Assembly (NCBI GenBank): GCA_964601505.1
Contig: CAZRNR010000019.1
Span: 1 to 33,602 of the forward strand
Reading direction: 5' to 3'
Length of the DNA: 33,602 nucleotides
Origin: DRWZ01 sp964601505
GTDB taxonomy: Bacteria > Calescibacteriota > Calescibacteriia > Calescibacteriales > Calescibacteriaceae
Under the pieces are notes generated by a model. That model had not been told where the DNA came from. It saw nothing but the letters and a program-made list of their open reading frames with translations, and searched no databases. Below, piece after piece: positions 7,134 to 16,129 of the stretch. Within the stretch, counting starts at the first letter, position 1. Each line of letters starts with the position of its first letter. The position numbers and the translations under genes are program-made.

Positions 7134-8788
7134 GATTTATCTGGGTTCTACTCCTCATAATTTCCCTCCTTGGATGTAAAAGAGAAAGCAACAAGAAAAA
7201 TATAGATGATTTCTCAACTGGTCTCGCAAACAGAGACGAGAGAATTCAAGAAGGTATAAAATATATAGAAAACCAGAATATAAAATCTGCAAAAGAATTC
7301 TTTGAAAAACTTGGAAAAGAAAATCCAAACCATTGTGGTTATCTCATAGGAAAACCACTTGTAGGCATACAAGATTATCTGGCTAAAATAAGCTCAATAA
7401 TAAATATTGCTGCTAATCTATATTCCTCTACTCCACATTTTCATGTTAAGGAAACTTCTGAATATTGTGATGGCTCAATTGATCAATCGGTCAGAGATTT
7501 CATATCAGATCTCCACGGAGTAACATCCGAAGGAACTGAACTTATAGTGCGTGCCATAAACCAAAAATGCGAGATGGATTTGAAATATCCTATTATGCTT
7601 TCTGTTGGTCCGAATTTTGTGACATCCCTCTACCTATACGGAAGAATAGGAGAAGTAGAACTATCTTTTCTAAAGTATCTTGGAAACTTTGTACTTATCA
7701 TATCTGATATAATTCTCGCTCATGATTTTTCAATAAACACTCCAGCAATCATACCCAACATAAATAAAATAGATACATCAGAAATCATAGGTCTCATAAG
7801 AACTTTGGCTTTTTTGTTTCAAACATGTAGGTCAACACTTTCATTCCATCCGGAATGGAAAGAGTTTCTCAACGAAATACCGAAACGAATTACAGAAATC
7901 TTATCTGGAGCATTCGATTTTTTAAAGTATCTTGAATCCAGGAACAAGAAAGAAGGATACATGATAACTTTTGAGGATAACTCTGGAGACATGAAATTTG
8001 GCTATGACCCAAATAAAACAACAATAGATACCCCACAGGACCAGATAACAATACACGTAGGCGGCAGCATAAAGGTGGGAGATATAAGAGCTAATCTAAA
8101 GGAACTAAAGATAAAAATTCCTTACATCATTACTTTTGAATTTTTAGATAACTTCCATACCCTTGTGAACAGACTTTTAGACATCATTTCAAACAGGAAG
8201 AAGGGATGCCCAGAGAACTGCATATCTGTTTCAGACCTGAATTTTTTTATGAGGGCTTTTGGAACCTATTTAGAGGATTTTCTGAGGATTGACATTATGA
8301 ACTTTATGGAAAACCCTAAACCACTTAGAGATATTATCCCATACTGGTTCTACAATACGGAAAAACAAAGATGGGAATTTTTCATTGAGGCTGAAGTTCC
8401 AGAATCAAGAAAAGATCTAAAGTATTACCTTTTCAACTATGATTCCGGACACTTTCAGTATCCAAGTTATACAACGTTTTATGAGAATGTTCTATCAAAC
8501 TACTCAATACCCCCAGATTGCATTTCTGTCTCTCAGTCAAGCGTGAATTGGATTTTAATACCATATATGTTATTTCAAGATCCCGGTTTCTCTAATTCGG
8601 TTTATATGAGACTGAAAGGCGTTTTCATAGAAAGGTGTAGTTCAAGTGAGCTTGTCTATGACACAGATGTATGGAGAAGCCCCGATGTTTATATGATAAA
8701 TAAGGGAATAGCTATGGTGGTGCAAAAAACAGGTTCAATAATTTCACCTTTGACCGAGCTGATAATAAAATCGTTAGAGATCCAGTAG
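7130..8788 (+). CDS. Large predicted lipoprotein, function unknown
   Basis: This 552-aa protein begins MRFIWVLLLIISLLGC, a good lipoprotein signal peptide with lipobox LLGC (Cys16), followed by a charged linker. Residues about 35-65 (RIQEGIKYIENQNIKSAKEFFEKLGKENP region) resemble a TPR-like helical hairpin. The next ~170 residues are mostly helical with several Cys. The C-terminal half holds conserved-looking acidic and aromatic patches (FGYDPNKTT, IPYWFYNTEKQRWEFF), but I recognise no family. It overlaps the previous lipoprotein by four bases, and the PBP gene starts 59 bases after its stop. The pair probably forms one envelope module. Substrate-binding or scaffold roles are both possible and unproven. 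Confidence 0.78.
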   Translation: MRFIWVLLLIISLLGCKRESNKKNIDDFSTGLANRDERIQEGIKYIENQNIKSAKEFFEKLGKENPNHCGYLIGKPLVGIQDYLAKISSIINIAANLYSSTPHFHVKETSEYCDGSIDQSVRDFISDLHGVTSEGTELIVRAINQKCEMDLKYPIMLSVGPNFVTSLYLYGRIGEVELSFLKYLGNFVLIISDIILAHDFSINTPAIIPNINKIDTSEIIGLIRTLAFLFQTCRSTLSFHPEWKEFLNEIPKRITEILSGAFDFLKYLESRNKKEGYMITFEDNSGDMKFGYDPNKTTIDTPQDQITIHVGGSIKVGDIRANLKELKIKIPYIITFEFLDNFHTLVNRLLDIISNRKKGCPENCISVSDLNFFMRAFGTYLEDFLRIDIMNFMENPKPLRDIIPYWFYNTEKQRWEFFIEAEVPESRKDLKYYLFNYDSGHFQYPSYTTFYENVLSNYSIPPDCISVSQSSVNWILIPYMLFQDPGFSNSVYMRLKGVFIERCSSSELVYDTDVWRSPDVYMINKGIAMVVQKTGSIISPLTELIIKSLEIQ

Positions 8789-8847
8789 TGGCCCACAACA
8801 CTAGCGAAGAATCCGAAAAATGTTCTCGTTTTTAAAATTAAAAATAA

Positions 8848-10764
8848 ATGCAGTATGAGCTAAACAGGAAAAACAGAGTAAAGAGAAAAAATAAAAGTAA
8901 AGATTCCAACAGGATAAGAATAATTTTTTCTCTATTTGTGTTTTTCTTAATAGCTTCTCTCTACATCATGAGAGTTTTTCAGCTCTCAATCTTTTCAGAT
9001 GAACTCAAAAAGAGAGCAATGGAGCAAAGTCAAGCCACAATAACCATAAAGGGGAAAAGGGGTGAAATTTTATCAAGAGATGGCCAAGTTATAGCTAAAG
9101 ATATTGTCTCTTACTCGGTATGGATCAACCCAAGGTCAATATCCGAAGATGAAAACAAAACTCAGGCCATATTTAAGATGGCAAAAATCCTTGGATTAAA
9201 ACCAAAAGAGATAAAGAACAAAATTGAGAAAAACTCGTATTTTGTATGGCTAAAAAGAAAGATAAGTGAAGAAGATTTAAAAAATGTAATGAGCATTGCG
9301 AAACAAAATAATCTTTCAAAATCAGACATAGGCTACATAAAAGAATGGAAGAGATTTTTTCCTTATGGAGAAGCTTTGGCTCACATTCTGGGCTTTGTAA
9401 ACATAGATTCACAAGGTATTGCAGGGTTAGAACTGCAGTTTGATGATTTTTTAAAGGGTGGAGAGGTAAAAGTATCTTTCCTAAAGGATGCACTAGGGAA
9501 CATAATAATGCGTGCTCCTCCGCAGGAACCGCAACCTGGTAGTAGGATTGAAACAACTATAGACCTTGAACTACAAATGAAACTCTATAAAGAACTAAAG
9601 GAACAAGTTGAAAACATGAGAGCCAAAGGTGCATTCGCCATCGCAATAAATCCCCAAACCGGAGAGGTACTATCAGCTGTTTCATTACCTTCATTTGATC
9701 CAAATAACTACTCAGCATTCGCAGGAACAAGAAACATAAATGCACAATTCTACCAGACAATATTCGAGCCGGGATCTGTTTTCAAAATCTTCACAATAGC
9801 ATCTGCTATTGAAGAGGGGATTATATCAAAAAATGATACTTTCTTCTGCCACAACGGTAAATGGACATTCTCTGGCATTACAATTGAAGATGTTAAACCA
9901 ATAGGATATGCAACAGTTGAGGAAGTTTTCGCAAAATCTTCAAACATATGCACAGCACAAATATCTCTGCTTTTAGGTAAAGAGAGGTTCTACAGATACC
10001 TTGATAGACTTGGCTTTGGTAAAAAAACAGGAATAGAACTCCCGGGGGAAGAAAGGGGCATTCTACACGATTATAGAAAATGGTATGATGTTGATTTAGC
10101 CATAATAGGTTTTGGATACTTTGTGAGTGTAAATGCTTTGCAAGTAATCAGAGCTTTTTCCGCTTTTGCAAACGGTGGATACATAGTTAAACCTTACATA
10201 GTCCGCAAGATAATCTCTCCATACGGAGAAGTTCTAAAGGAGAATAAACCAAGTTTTTCTGACAGAGTATTTTCTCAACAGACTGTTGAGGAGATGAAAG
10301 GATTTATGAGAAGCGTTGTCACACACGGAACCGGGAGATTAGCCGAGGTTCCTTTATTTCTCTCTTGTGGTAAAACCGGAACAGCAAGAAAAATGAAAAA
10401 CGGGAAATATGTTAAAGAATATTACTCAAACTTTATTGGTTTTTCACCCTGCGATGATCCTAAAATTGCTCTTTTTGTAGTGTTTGATGAACCAGAAGAA
10501 AAATACTATGGTGGAGAAGTTGCGGCCCCAGTATTTGCAAAAGTAGTAGAAAGTTATCTCTCATCAAAATATCCTTTTATGATTCAGCAGAATTCGCAAG
10601 GTGAATTTTCTCAAAGCGTATCCAACTCTCGAATGACACTATCGGAATTCATCAATTCCATCCCACAAGAAAAAACAGGCAAGAACATAATTATAAAGGG
10701 ACATGGATTTGTCAAAAAAGTTGAAGAGGATGAAGATGAAATATTTGTTTTTTTATCTCCATAA
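8848..10764 (+). CDS. Class B penicillin-binding protein (FtsI/PBP2-like peptidoglycan D,D-transpeptidase)
   Basis: This bitopic inner-membrane enzyme cross-links peptidoglycan. A Lys/Arg-rich cytoplasmic start is followed by one membrane segment (about 24-43). The N-terminal PBP dimer domain contains the RGEILSRDG motif (71-79). The transpeptidase domain has SxxK with Ser310 and Lys313 (GSVFK), SSN at 364-366 and KTG at 509-511, so all three active-site motifs are present. The last ~50 residues look like a degenerate PASTA domain (GHGFV, then IFVFLSP) with an acidic insert (EEDEDE). The layout is that of FtsI/SpoVD. It is outside any mraY-mur cluster and follows two lipoproteins, so a cell-shape rather than division role cannot be excluded. 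No Shine-Dalgarno site precedes ATG 8848. Confidence 0.92.
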   Translation: MQYELNRKNRVKRKNKSKDSNRIRIIFSLFVFFLIASLYIMRVFQLSIFSDELKKRAMEQSQATITIKGKRGEILSRDGQVIAKDIVSYSVWINPRSISEDENKTQAIFKMAKILGLKPKEIKNKIEKNSYFVWLKRKISEEDLKNVMSIAKQNNLSKSDIGYIKEWKRFFPYGEALAHILGFVNIDSQGIAGLELQFDDFLKGGEVKVSFLKDALGNIIMRAPPQEPQPGSRIETTIDLELQMKLYKELKEQVENMRAKGAFAIAINPQTGEVLSAVSLPSFDPNNYSAFAGTRNINAQFYQTIFEPGSVFKIFTIASAIEEGIISKNDTFFCHNGKWTFSGITIEDVKPIGYATVEEVFAKSSNICTAQISLLLGKERFYRYLDRLGFGKKTGIELPGEERGILHDYRKWYDVDLAIIGFGYFVSVNALQVIRAFSAFANGGYIVKPYIVRKIISPYGEVLKENKPSFSDRVFSQQTVEEMKGFMRSVVTHGTGRLAEVPLFLSCGKTGTARKMKNGKYVKEYYSNFIGFSPCDDPKIALFVVFDEPEEKYYGGEVAAPVFAKVVESYLSSKYPFMIQQNSQGEFSQSVSNSRMTLSEFINSIPQEKTGKNIIIKGHGFVKKVEEDEDEIFVFLSP

Positions 10765-11037
10765 GGTTTTTCATCCAAGTAACTTTATTCTGCTGCGGGT
10801 TTGATTTACAAGGTTAATCCAATATTTTGCAAAATTCAATTATAACCACAGCATGTTTTTCAGATCTTACAATTGCTCTCTAAATTTATCTGATACTTTT
10901 TCTCTTTCTCATCTCCAGAGTTTTGAAAAATGATCTTTATTCAGTTTTTTTCCAAGTTAGATAATGCATATACTCCCATCAAATCACCTTTAAATTTTTA
11001 GTTTGCTCTTTTATAGGAATACAGAGAATGAATAAGA

Positions 11038-12378
11038 TTATGATTTTCTTCTGTCAGTAGGTATAATCTCTCTATTAGCTTTGACCAAATCTACTCTTCT
11101 CACATATTGTTTCCTTGGGGAACCGCTAAAATAATCAGGTTGAGTTATTGATAGATCAAACAATCTATTCATAGCTTCCGCAAAGTTATCCAGTGTTTGT
11201 TTTGTTTCTGTTTCTGTAGGTTCTATCATAATTGCTCCTTTGACTATGAGTGGGAAGTATATGGTTGGAGGATGGAAACCTTCATCCTGAAGGGCTTTTG
11301 CCAGATCCTCTACTCTGACCCCGAGTCCCTTTTCACTTAGGACAAATTCATGCTTACAGATTCTGTTGTATGGTAGGTTATATTTTTGAGAGAGCTTTTT
11401 CTGAAGATAATTTGCATTAAGCACAGCAATCTGTGAATTTCTTCTTATTCCTTCTTCTCCAAGGGCTTTTATGTACGCCCATGCGCGAACAAGCACAGGA
11501 AAATTTCCGAAAAATGATTCTATCTTCCCAACAGAACTTTCAGCGTTAGAATAATCAAGATAATACTTTCCATCCTTTTCTCCGACGGAAGGATACGGTA
11601 AATATTTTTTCAGGTGTTCCTTTACTCCAAGTGGGCCTGCTGCAGGTCCTCCTCCACCATGGGGGGTTGAAAATGTTTTATGGAGATTCAGATGAACAAA
11701 ATCAAAACCTATATCACCTGGTTTCACGATGCCAGCTATTGCATTGAAATTAGCCCCATCGAGATATAAAAGAACTCCCTTATCTTTGCAGATATTCACA
11801 ATATCTTTTATACCCTCATCAGCAAGTCCTAAAGTATTTGGATATGTTAGCATAAACACCGCAGAGTCTTGACCAATTTTAGATTCAAGGTCTTTCAGAT
11901 CAACATTACCTCTTTGATCGCTTTTGACTTCTTTGACCTTAAATCCACAAAGTGATGCAGATGCAGGGTTAGTTCCATGTGCAGAATCAGGGACAAGGAC
12001 ATATGTTCTGCCGTAATCTTTTTTGTCAAGGAAATACCTTTTAGCTATCATAAGAGATAGGAGCTCACCGTGTGCCCCAGCTGCAGGATGCAAACAAAAA
12101 GCATCCATACCAGTTAGCTTACACAAGAGAATTTCTAATTCATATATTATCTGAAGAGAGCCCTGATAAAGTTCCCAAAATATTGGATGAGACCAAGAAA
12201 ATTCAGGTAAGGAAGCTAACCTCTCGTTTATCCTCGGATTATATTTCATCGTACAGGATCCAAGTGGATAAAACCCATCATCAACTCCCCAATTAACCTT
12301 AGAGAGCCTGTATAACTCTTTCACAAGTTCTCTCTCCGGAACCTTCATTATATTCAATCTTTCTCTGATTTTCCCCAT
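11038..12378 (-). CDS. gcvPB: Glycine dehydrogenase (decarboxylating) subunit 2
   Basis: This is the C-terminal half of the split P-protein of the glycine cleavage system. It uses pyridoxal phosphate to decarboxylate glycine and passes the aminomethyl group to the H-protein. The start region has NWGVDDGFYPLGSCTMKYNP (29-48), a family hallmark, and the PLP lysine is Lys234 in HLNLHKTFSTPHGGGGP. At 446 aa it is about 30-40 residues shorter than usual at the N-terminus: the family's leading proline-rich segment before the conserved region is largely missing. I see no start further upstream, since the symporter stop is only 33 bases away. Subunit 1 (gcvPA), gcvH and gcvT are not in the window. 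It lies downstream of a LeuT-like symporter on the same strand, which suggests linked uptake and use of glycine. Confidence 0.93.
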   Translation of the reverse strand: MGKIRERLNIMKVPERELVKELYRLSKVNWGVDDGFYPLGSCTMKYNPRINERLASLPEFSWSHPIFWELYQGSLQIIYELEILLCKLTGMDAFCLHPAAGAHGELLSLMIAKRYFLDKKDYGRTYVLVPDSAHGTNPASASLCGFKVKEVKSDQRGNVDLKDLESKIGQDSAVFMLTYPNTLGLADEGIKDIVNICKDKGVLLYLDGANFNAIAGIVKPGDIGFDFVHLNLHKTFSTPHGGGGPAAGPLGVKEHLKKYLPYPSVGEKDGKYYLDYSNAESSVGKIESFFGNFPVLVRAWAYIKALGEEGIRRNSQIAVLNANYLQKKLSQKYNLPYNRICKHEFVLSEKGLGVRVEDLAKALQDEGFHPPTIYFPLIVKGAIMIEPTETETKQTLDNFAEAMNRLFDLSITQPDYFSGSPRKQYVRRVDLVKANREIIPTDRRKS

Positions 12379-12411
12379 TACTTTGAGAATTAAAAGTTTT
12401 TTTAGAATTTC

Positions 12412-14010
12412 TTAATTTTCTGTGTTTTTGAGTTGATCTTCTCTAATCTTCCCATTTCCCCTCCAATACTTTTTAATGAGAAAGACCATGGCAATTAGAA
12501 AAAGAATCATAAAGATTCTAACAATGATGGTGTTTTCATCAGCTTTGGGTCTTTTACCTAATATGTAGCTTTCGTAAATCCAGAATAAAAATATAGCAAA
12601 AATGTAAACGGGCGATATATATTTCATTATAAAGACGAAAATTTTCGGTACCTTTATAATTGCTCCTTCCATAAGTTCTTGGTAGATTTTTTTATCTCCA
12701 AGTATCCAGCACCCGTATATTATTTCTATAAATGCGAATGTGATGAGACCAAAAGTTCCAGCCCAAAAATCCATTTCATCTAATGTTCCCTTCAAGAAAA
12801 TAACTAATTGAGACATTACAAACCATACAACTGATGTAATCAGGACTGCCCGCTTTCTTTCAAGACGAATTTCGTCTACCAGAAAAGAAATGAAGGGTGA
12901 TGCAAGAGCTATAGAAGAAGTTATACCTGCAAAAAACAGTAGCAAGAACCAGATAGTTCCAAATATAGTTCCTCCTTTTATTTCTGAAAAGATAGCTGGT
13001 AATGAAGCAAAACCAAGTCTGAAGGCTCCACCCTTTGCAACTTGTTCAGCACCAGAAAAACCAAAGAATAACACAGCAGCTACAAGAGCAATGGATCCTC
13101 CAAGAACTATTTCAGCAAACTCGTTAAGCATAGATGTAGCAAGACCAGAAAGTGCTATATCCTTACCCTGATCAACGTAACTTGCATAAGTCATTATTAT
13201 CGATATTCCTATAGATAGTGTAAAAAAAACTTGCCCGGCAGCATTAATCCAAACCTCAGCACTCTTGAGGCCATCAAAATTTGGCTCCCAAAGGAAGCCC
13301 AAAGCATTATCAATAGATATACCATGAGGAGATTCAAGAAGAAATATCCTTATCATAAGCACAATGCCCATCAAAAAGAGTAGTGGCATAGCGAAAAGAG
13401 AAAACTTTTCAATACCCTCTGATATTCCCCTTAAAAGTATGAAAATATTGATAAAAAACACAATAACGAAAATAAGATAAAAAAACAAAGAAGGGGCATA
13501 GAACTTGAGACAAAAATCAGATATACAGAAATCTTTCACACGAGTCTCACCAATATTATAAATAAGAAAGTCATTAAAAGGTTTTGTAAAATCTTCAGGA
13601 GTTGAAAAAATATCTGGGGCAGAAGGTAATTTATTTAAAAATGATAATATAGCGTAAGATAAAGTCCAAGATTCTATATAAGTGTAATAGACCGTTATAG
13701 TAAATGAAACGAATATTCCTAAAATTCCTATGTAAAGAGATATCATCTTTGGCTTTATTGAATAGAATATACCTGTTGGAGAACCGAAACCACGCTTGCC
13801 TCCATACCTTCCCATAGACCACTCAAGCCACATCAAAGGAATTCCAAGGAGCAATAGCGAAATAAAATACGGTATTATATAAGCTCCACCACCATTCTGC
13901 GCTGCCTGAGTTGGGAAACGGAGGAAATTCCCAAGACCAATAGCATTCCCAACCATTGCCAAAATCAGACCTATTCTTGTCTTCCAGTGTTCCCGTGTCA
14001 TATTCCGCAT
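12412..14010 (-). CDS. Sodium-dependent amino acid symporter, NSS family, LeuT-like
   Basis: This 12-helix inner-membrane symporter couples sodium entry to uptake of small amino acids. From memory it is strikingly close to Aquifex LeuT: REHWKTRIGLILAMVGNAIG, GLGNFLRFPTQAAQNGGGA and YYTYIESWT all have direct counterparts. The sodium ligands appear intact: the Gly, Ala and Asn of helix 1 (AMVGNAIGLGN), Thr and Ser in FFTLS, Asn in SMLNE, and Ala, Thr and Ser in FAGITSS. In the substrate pocket the Phe after FFTLSLG in LeuT is Ile here (FFTLSIGI), and the Ile of TSSIAI is Leu (TSSIAL), so specificity could differ. ATG 14001 (MTREHW) is a possible alternative start. It precedes gcvPB by 33 bases, so glycine is a reasonable guess as substrate. 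Confidence 0.94.
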   Translation of the reverse strand: MRNMTREHWKTRIGLILAMVGNAIGLGNFLRFPTQAAQNGGGAYIIPYFISLLLLGIPLMWLEWSMGRYGGKRGFGSPTGIFYSIKPKMISLYIGILGIFVSFTITVYYTYIESWTLSYAILSFLNKLPSAPDIFSTPEDFTKPFNDFLIYNIGETRVKDFCISDFCLKFYAPSLFFYLIFVIVFFINIFILLRGISEGIEKFSLFAMPLLFLMGIVLMIRIFLLESPHGISIDNALGFLWEPNFDGLKSAEVWINAAGQVFFTLSIGISIIMTYASYVDQGKDIALSGLATSMLNEFAEIVLGGSIALVAAVLFFGFSGAEQVAKGGAFRLGFASLPAIFSEIKGGTIFGTIWFLLLFFAGITSSIALASPFISFLVDEIRLERKRAVLITSVVWFVMSQLVIFLKGTLDEMDFWAGTFGLITFAFIEIIYGCWILGDKKIYQELMEGAIIKVPKIFVFIMKYISPVYIFAIFLFWIYESYILGKRPKADENTIIVRIFMILFLIAMVFLIKKYWRGNGKIREDQLKNTEN

Positions 14011-14154
14011 CTCAAACTTATAATTATTTTTGCTTTTATAATCATAATAAAAACTCCTAATTATTTTCGCTCTGCTATAATAGAAACTCCAAAAATTGCT
14101 CTTGCTAAAAGTTTGTTTTCCCCCTCAATTATGGAATATCCTCAATAAGAAGGA

Positions 14155-15558
14155 CTAATCATTTTCAAATTTTAGTTCCTTGAGCTTGTTCCTCAATGTT
14201 CTTACAGTTATTCCAAGAAGTTTTGCAGCATGTGTTTTATTCCCTCCTGTCCTTTCCAGAGCTTTCATGATGAAAACCTTTTCCATATTCTTTATATTCA
14301 AATCATCAAAGAAGTTAGAAAAATCTTTGGAATTAGATTTTTCCACCGATTCGCTCATTTTAATCTCCTGGGAAGAATCAACAACGTTTAAACTGTAAAT
14401 GTCGTCTGGTGAAAGTATGATATGTTCCTGAGATATGATTACATTGGTTCGGCTTGAGGAGAATGCGACAACAAATGCCCTTTCTAGAACATTCTGTAGC
14501 TCCCTTACATTCCCTGGCCAATCATACAACCTTAGCTTCTCCATAGCACTACTTTCTATCTTTATAGCTACCTCATACTTTCGCGAAAGTTTTGATATGA
14601 AGTAATCAGCGAGTAGTGGTATATCATCCTTTCTCTCACGCAGGGGAGGTATCTTTATGGGAACAACAGATAACCTGAAATACAGATCTTCTCTGAACTT
14701 ACCTTCTTTGACCATGTTTTCAAGGTCTCTGTTTGTAGTGGAGATTATTCTGACATCAACTTTTATTGGTGAATTATGTCCAAGCCTTTCTATCTTTTTT
14801 TCCTGAATAACCCTCAGTATCTTAGGCTGTAGATGGAGTGGCATATCACCTATTTCGTCAAGAAGAAGAGTTCCTCCAGAAGCAATTTCAAATTTTCCGA
14901 GCTTTCTTTTTTCAGCTCCGGTAAAAGCTCCCTTCTCATATCCGAAAAGCTCAGCTTCAATAAGCGTGTCTGGCATTGCAGACATGTTTATCGCAACAAA
15001 AGGTCTTGTCGCACGAGGGCTAACCCTATGTATATACCTTGCCAAAACCTCCTTTCCAACACCCGATTCACCAACTATAAGGACATTTGAATCAGTCTTT
15101 GCAACTCTTCTGGCAACAGCGAGAATATTGAGCATGACCTTATCAGCACAAACGAAATCAGATTCAGATTCCTCCTCAATCCTGTATATCTTTTTGATAA
15201 GCTCATCCGGAGAAATACTCCCTTTTCTTATAAAATCGGTTACCCCAAGCCTTGTTGCCTCAACAGCCGTTGGTATATCACCGAACGCTGTTATTATAAT
15301 AAATGGCTTTGAAAAACCCTTCTCCTTTAAGAGCTTAAAAAAATCAAGCCCGGACATCCCAGGGAGTTTCAAATCACAAAGTATAACGGAGTAGTCTTTT
15401 AGCTCCACCAAATCAAGAGCTTCCTCCGCCGATTTGCAAAGATCAACAGAAAAATGCTCCGAAAGAATATTCTTCATTGATTCACCAACATGCTTGTCAT
15501 CCTCAACAATAAGGATACTTGTCCTCCTCTCAAAGTCTAACCTGGTCTGATTCATCAT
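14155..15558 (-). CDS. Sigma-54-dependent response regulator, NtrC family
   Basis: This is a three-domain transcription activator. The receiver domain has phospho-acceptor Asp62 (VILCDLKLPG), with Thr90 and Lys112 as switch and active-site residues. The AAA+ domain has Walker A GESGVGKE (163-170), the sigma-54 contact loop GAFTGA (210-215) and Walker B LLLDEIGD (231-238). The C-terminal Fis-type helix-turn-helix is in the last 30 residues (GGNKTHAAKLLGITVRTLRNK). Length (467 aa) is normal and all motifs are intact, so it should be active with sigma-54 RNA polymerase. No sensor kinase is next to it. I see no clear -24/-12 site in the 144 bases before the downstream symporter, so regulation of that gene is not shown. 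Confidence 0.94.
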   Translation of the reverse strand: MMNQTRLDFERRTSILIVEDDKHVGESMKNILSEHFSVDLCKSAEEALDLVELKDYSVILCDLKLPGMSGLDFFKLLKEKGFSKPFIIITAFGDIPTAVEATRLGVTDFIRKGSISPDELIKKIYRIEEESESDFVCADKVMLNILAVARRVAKTDSNVLIVGESGVGKEVLARYIHRVSPRATRPFVAINMSAMPDTLIEAELFGYEKGAFTGAEKRKLGKFEIASGGTLLLDEIGDMPLHLQPKILRVIQEKKIERLGHNSPIKVDVRIISTTNRDLENMVKEGKFREDLYFRLSVVPIKIPPLRERKDDIPLLADYFISKLSRKYEVAIKIESSAMEKLRLYDWPGNVRELQNVLERAFVVAFSSSRTNVIISQEHIILSPDDIYSLNVVDSSQEIKMSESVEKSNSKDFSNFFDDLNIKNMEKVFIMKALERTGGNKTHAAKLLGITVRTLRNKLKELKFEND

Positions 15559-16129
15559 TACTTAATTTTATAAATCGGATAAAAGAACTAACTTGATTAA
15601 ACCGTTATTTCAAAGTTTAGGCAGTGAGAATGAAATATATCATCATTAACTCACATAAACCAACGAAAAGATGAACAATAAGAAAAAAGAGGATATATGA
15701 TAAGATCCCCAAACTAAAATTTCTCAGACTTTAACTGCTTTGTCAAATAAATATGTACCAAAAATTGTTAATTTCCTCTGGGATTGTAGTTAGAGGATAA
15801 AAATTTTTTGACACAGCAAATAACATAAATGTTCAAAAATAGGGAAATATCATAAACACCGAACTTTTTGATTTCAGGTCCTTTTATGGAGGTGTTGTTA
15901 GAGCAACTCTCAAAGATTTTTTATGGTTCTTTTAGAAATCAAACTTTGTAAATTTAACCGGTTTTTGTCTTTCTCTTACCTTGTAAAATAAGCACTTTTA
16001 AGAATTAGAAATTAACTAAAGGGTTTTCAGTTTGTGAAATGCTAATACAGATTCAGAAAGATTTAGGCATGCTTGAAACAACTCAAAAATATTTCAACAA
16101 AAACTGAAAAACAATATAAAAAATCCTAA
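15559..16129. other. Intergenic stretch of 571 bases between divergent genes
   Basis: This gap separates the NtrC-type regulator (minus) from sppA (plus) and must hold both promoters. I see no gene, tRNA or convincing -24/-12 element. A weak 6-base inverted repeat (TCCTCT 15774-15779, AGAGGA 15792-15797) and a TATAAA at 16115-16120, nine bases before the sppA ATG, are the only items of note. Confidence 0.5.

Noticed and set aside
10765..11037. Terminator between convergent PBP and gcvPB genes
   Set aside because: I looked for a stem-loop with a T run and found no convincing one.
14011..14154. Possible sigma-54 (-24/-12) promoter for the symporter below the NtrC-type gene
   Set aside because: No GG and GC pair at the required spacing was found on the minus strand.
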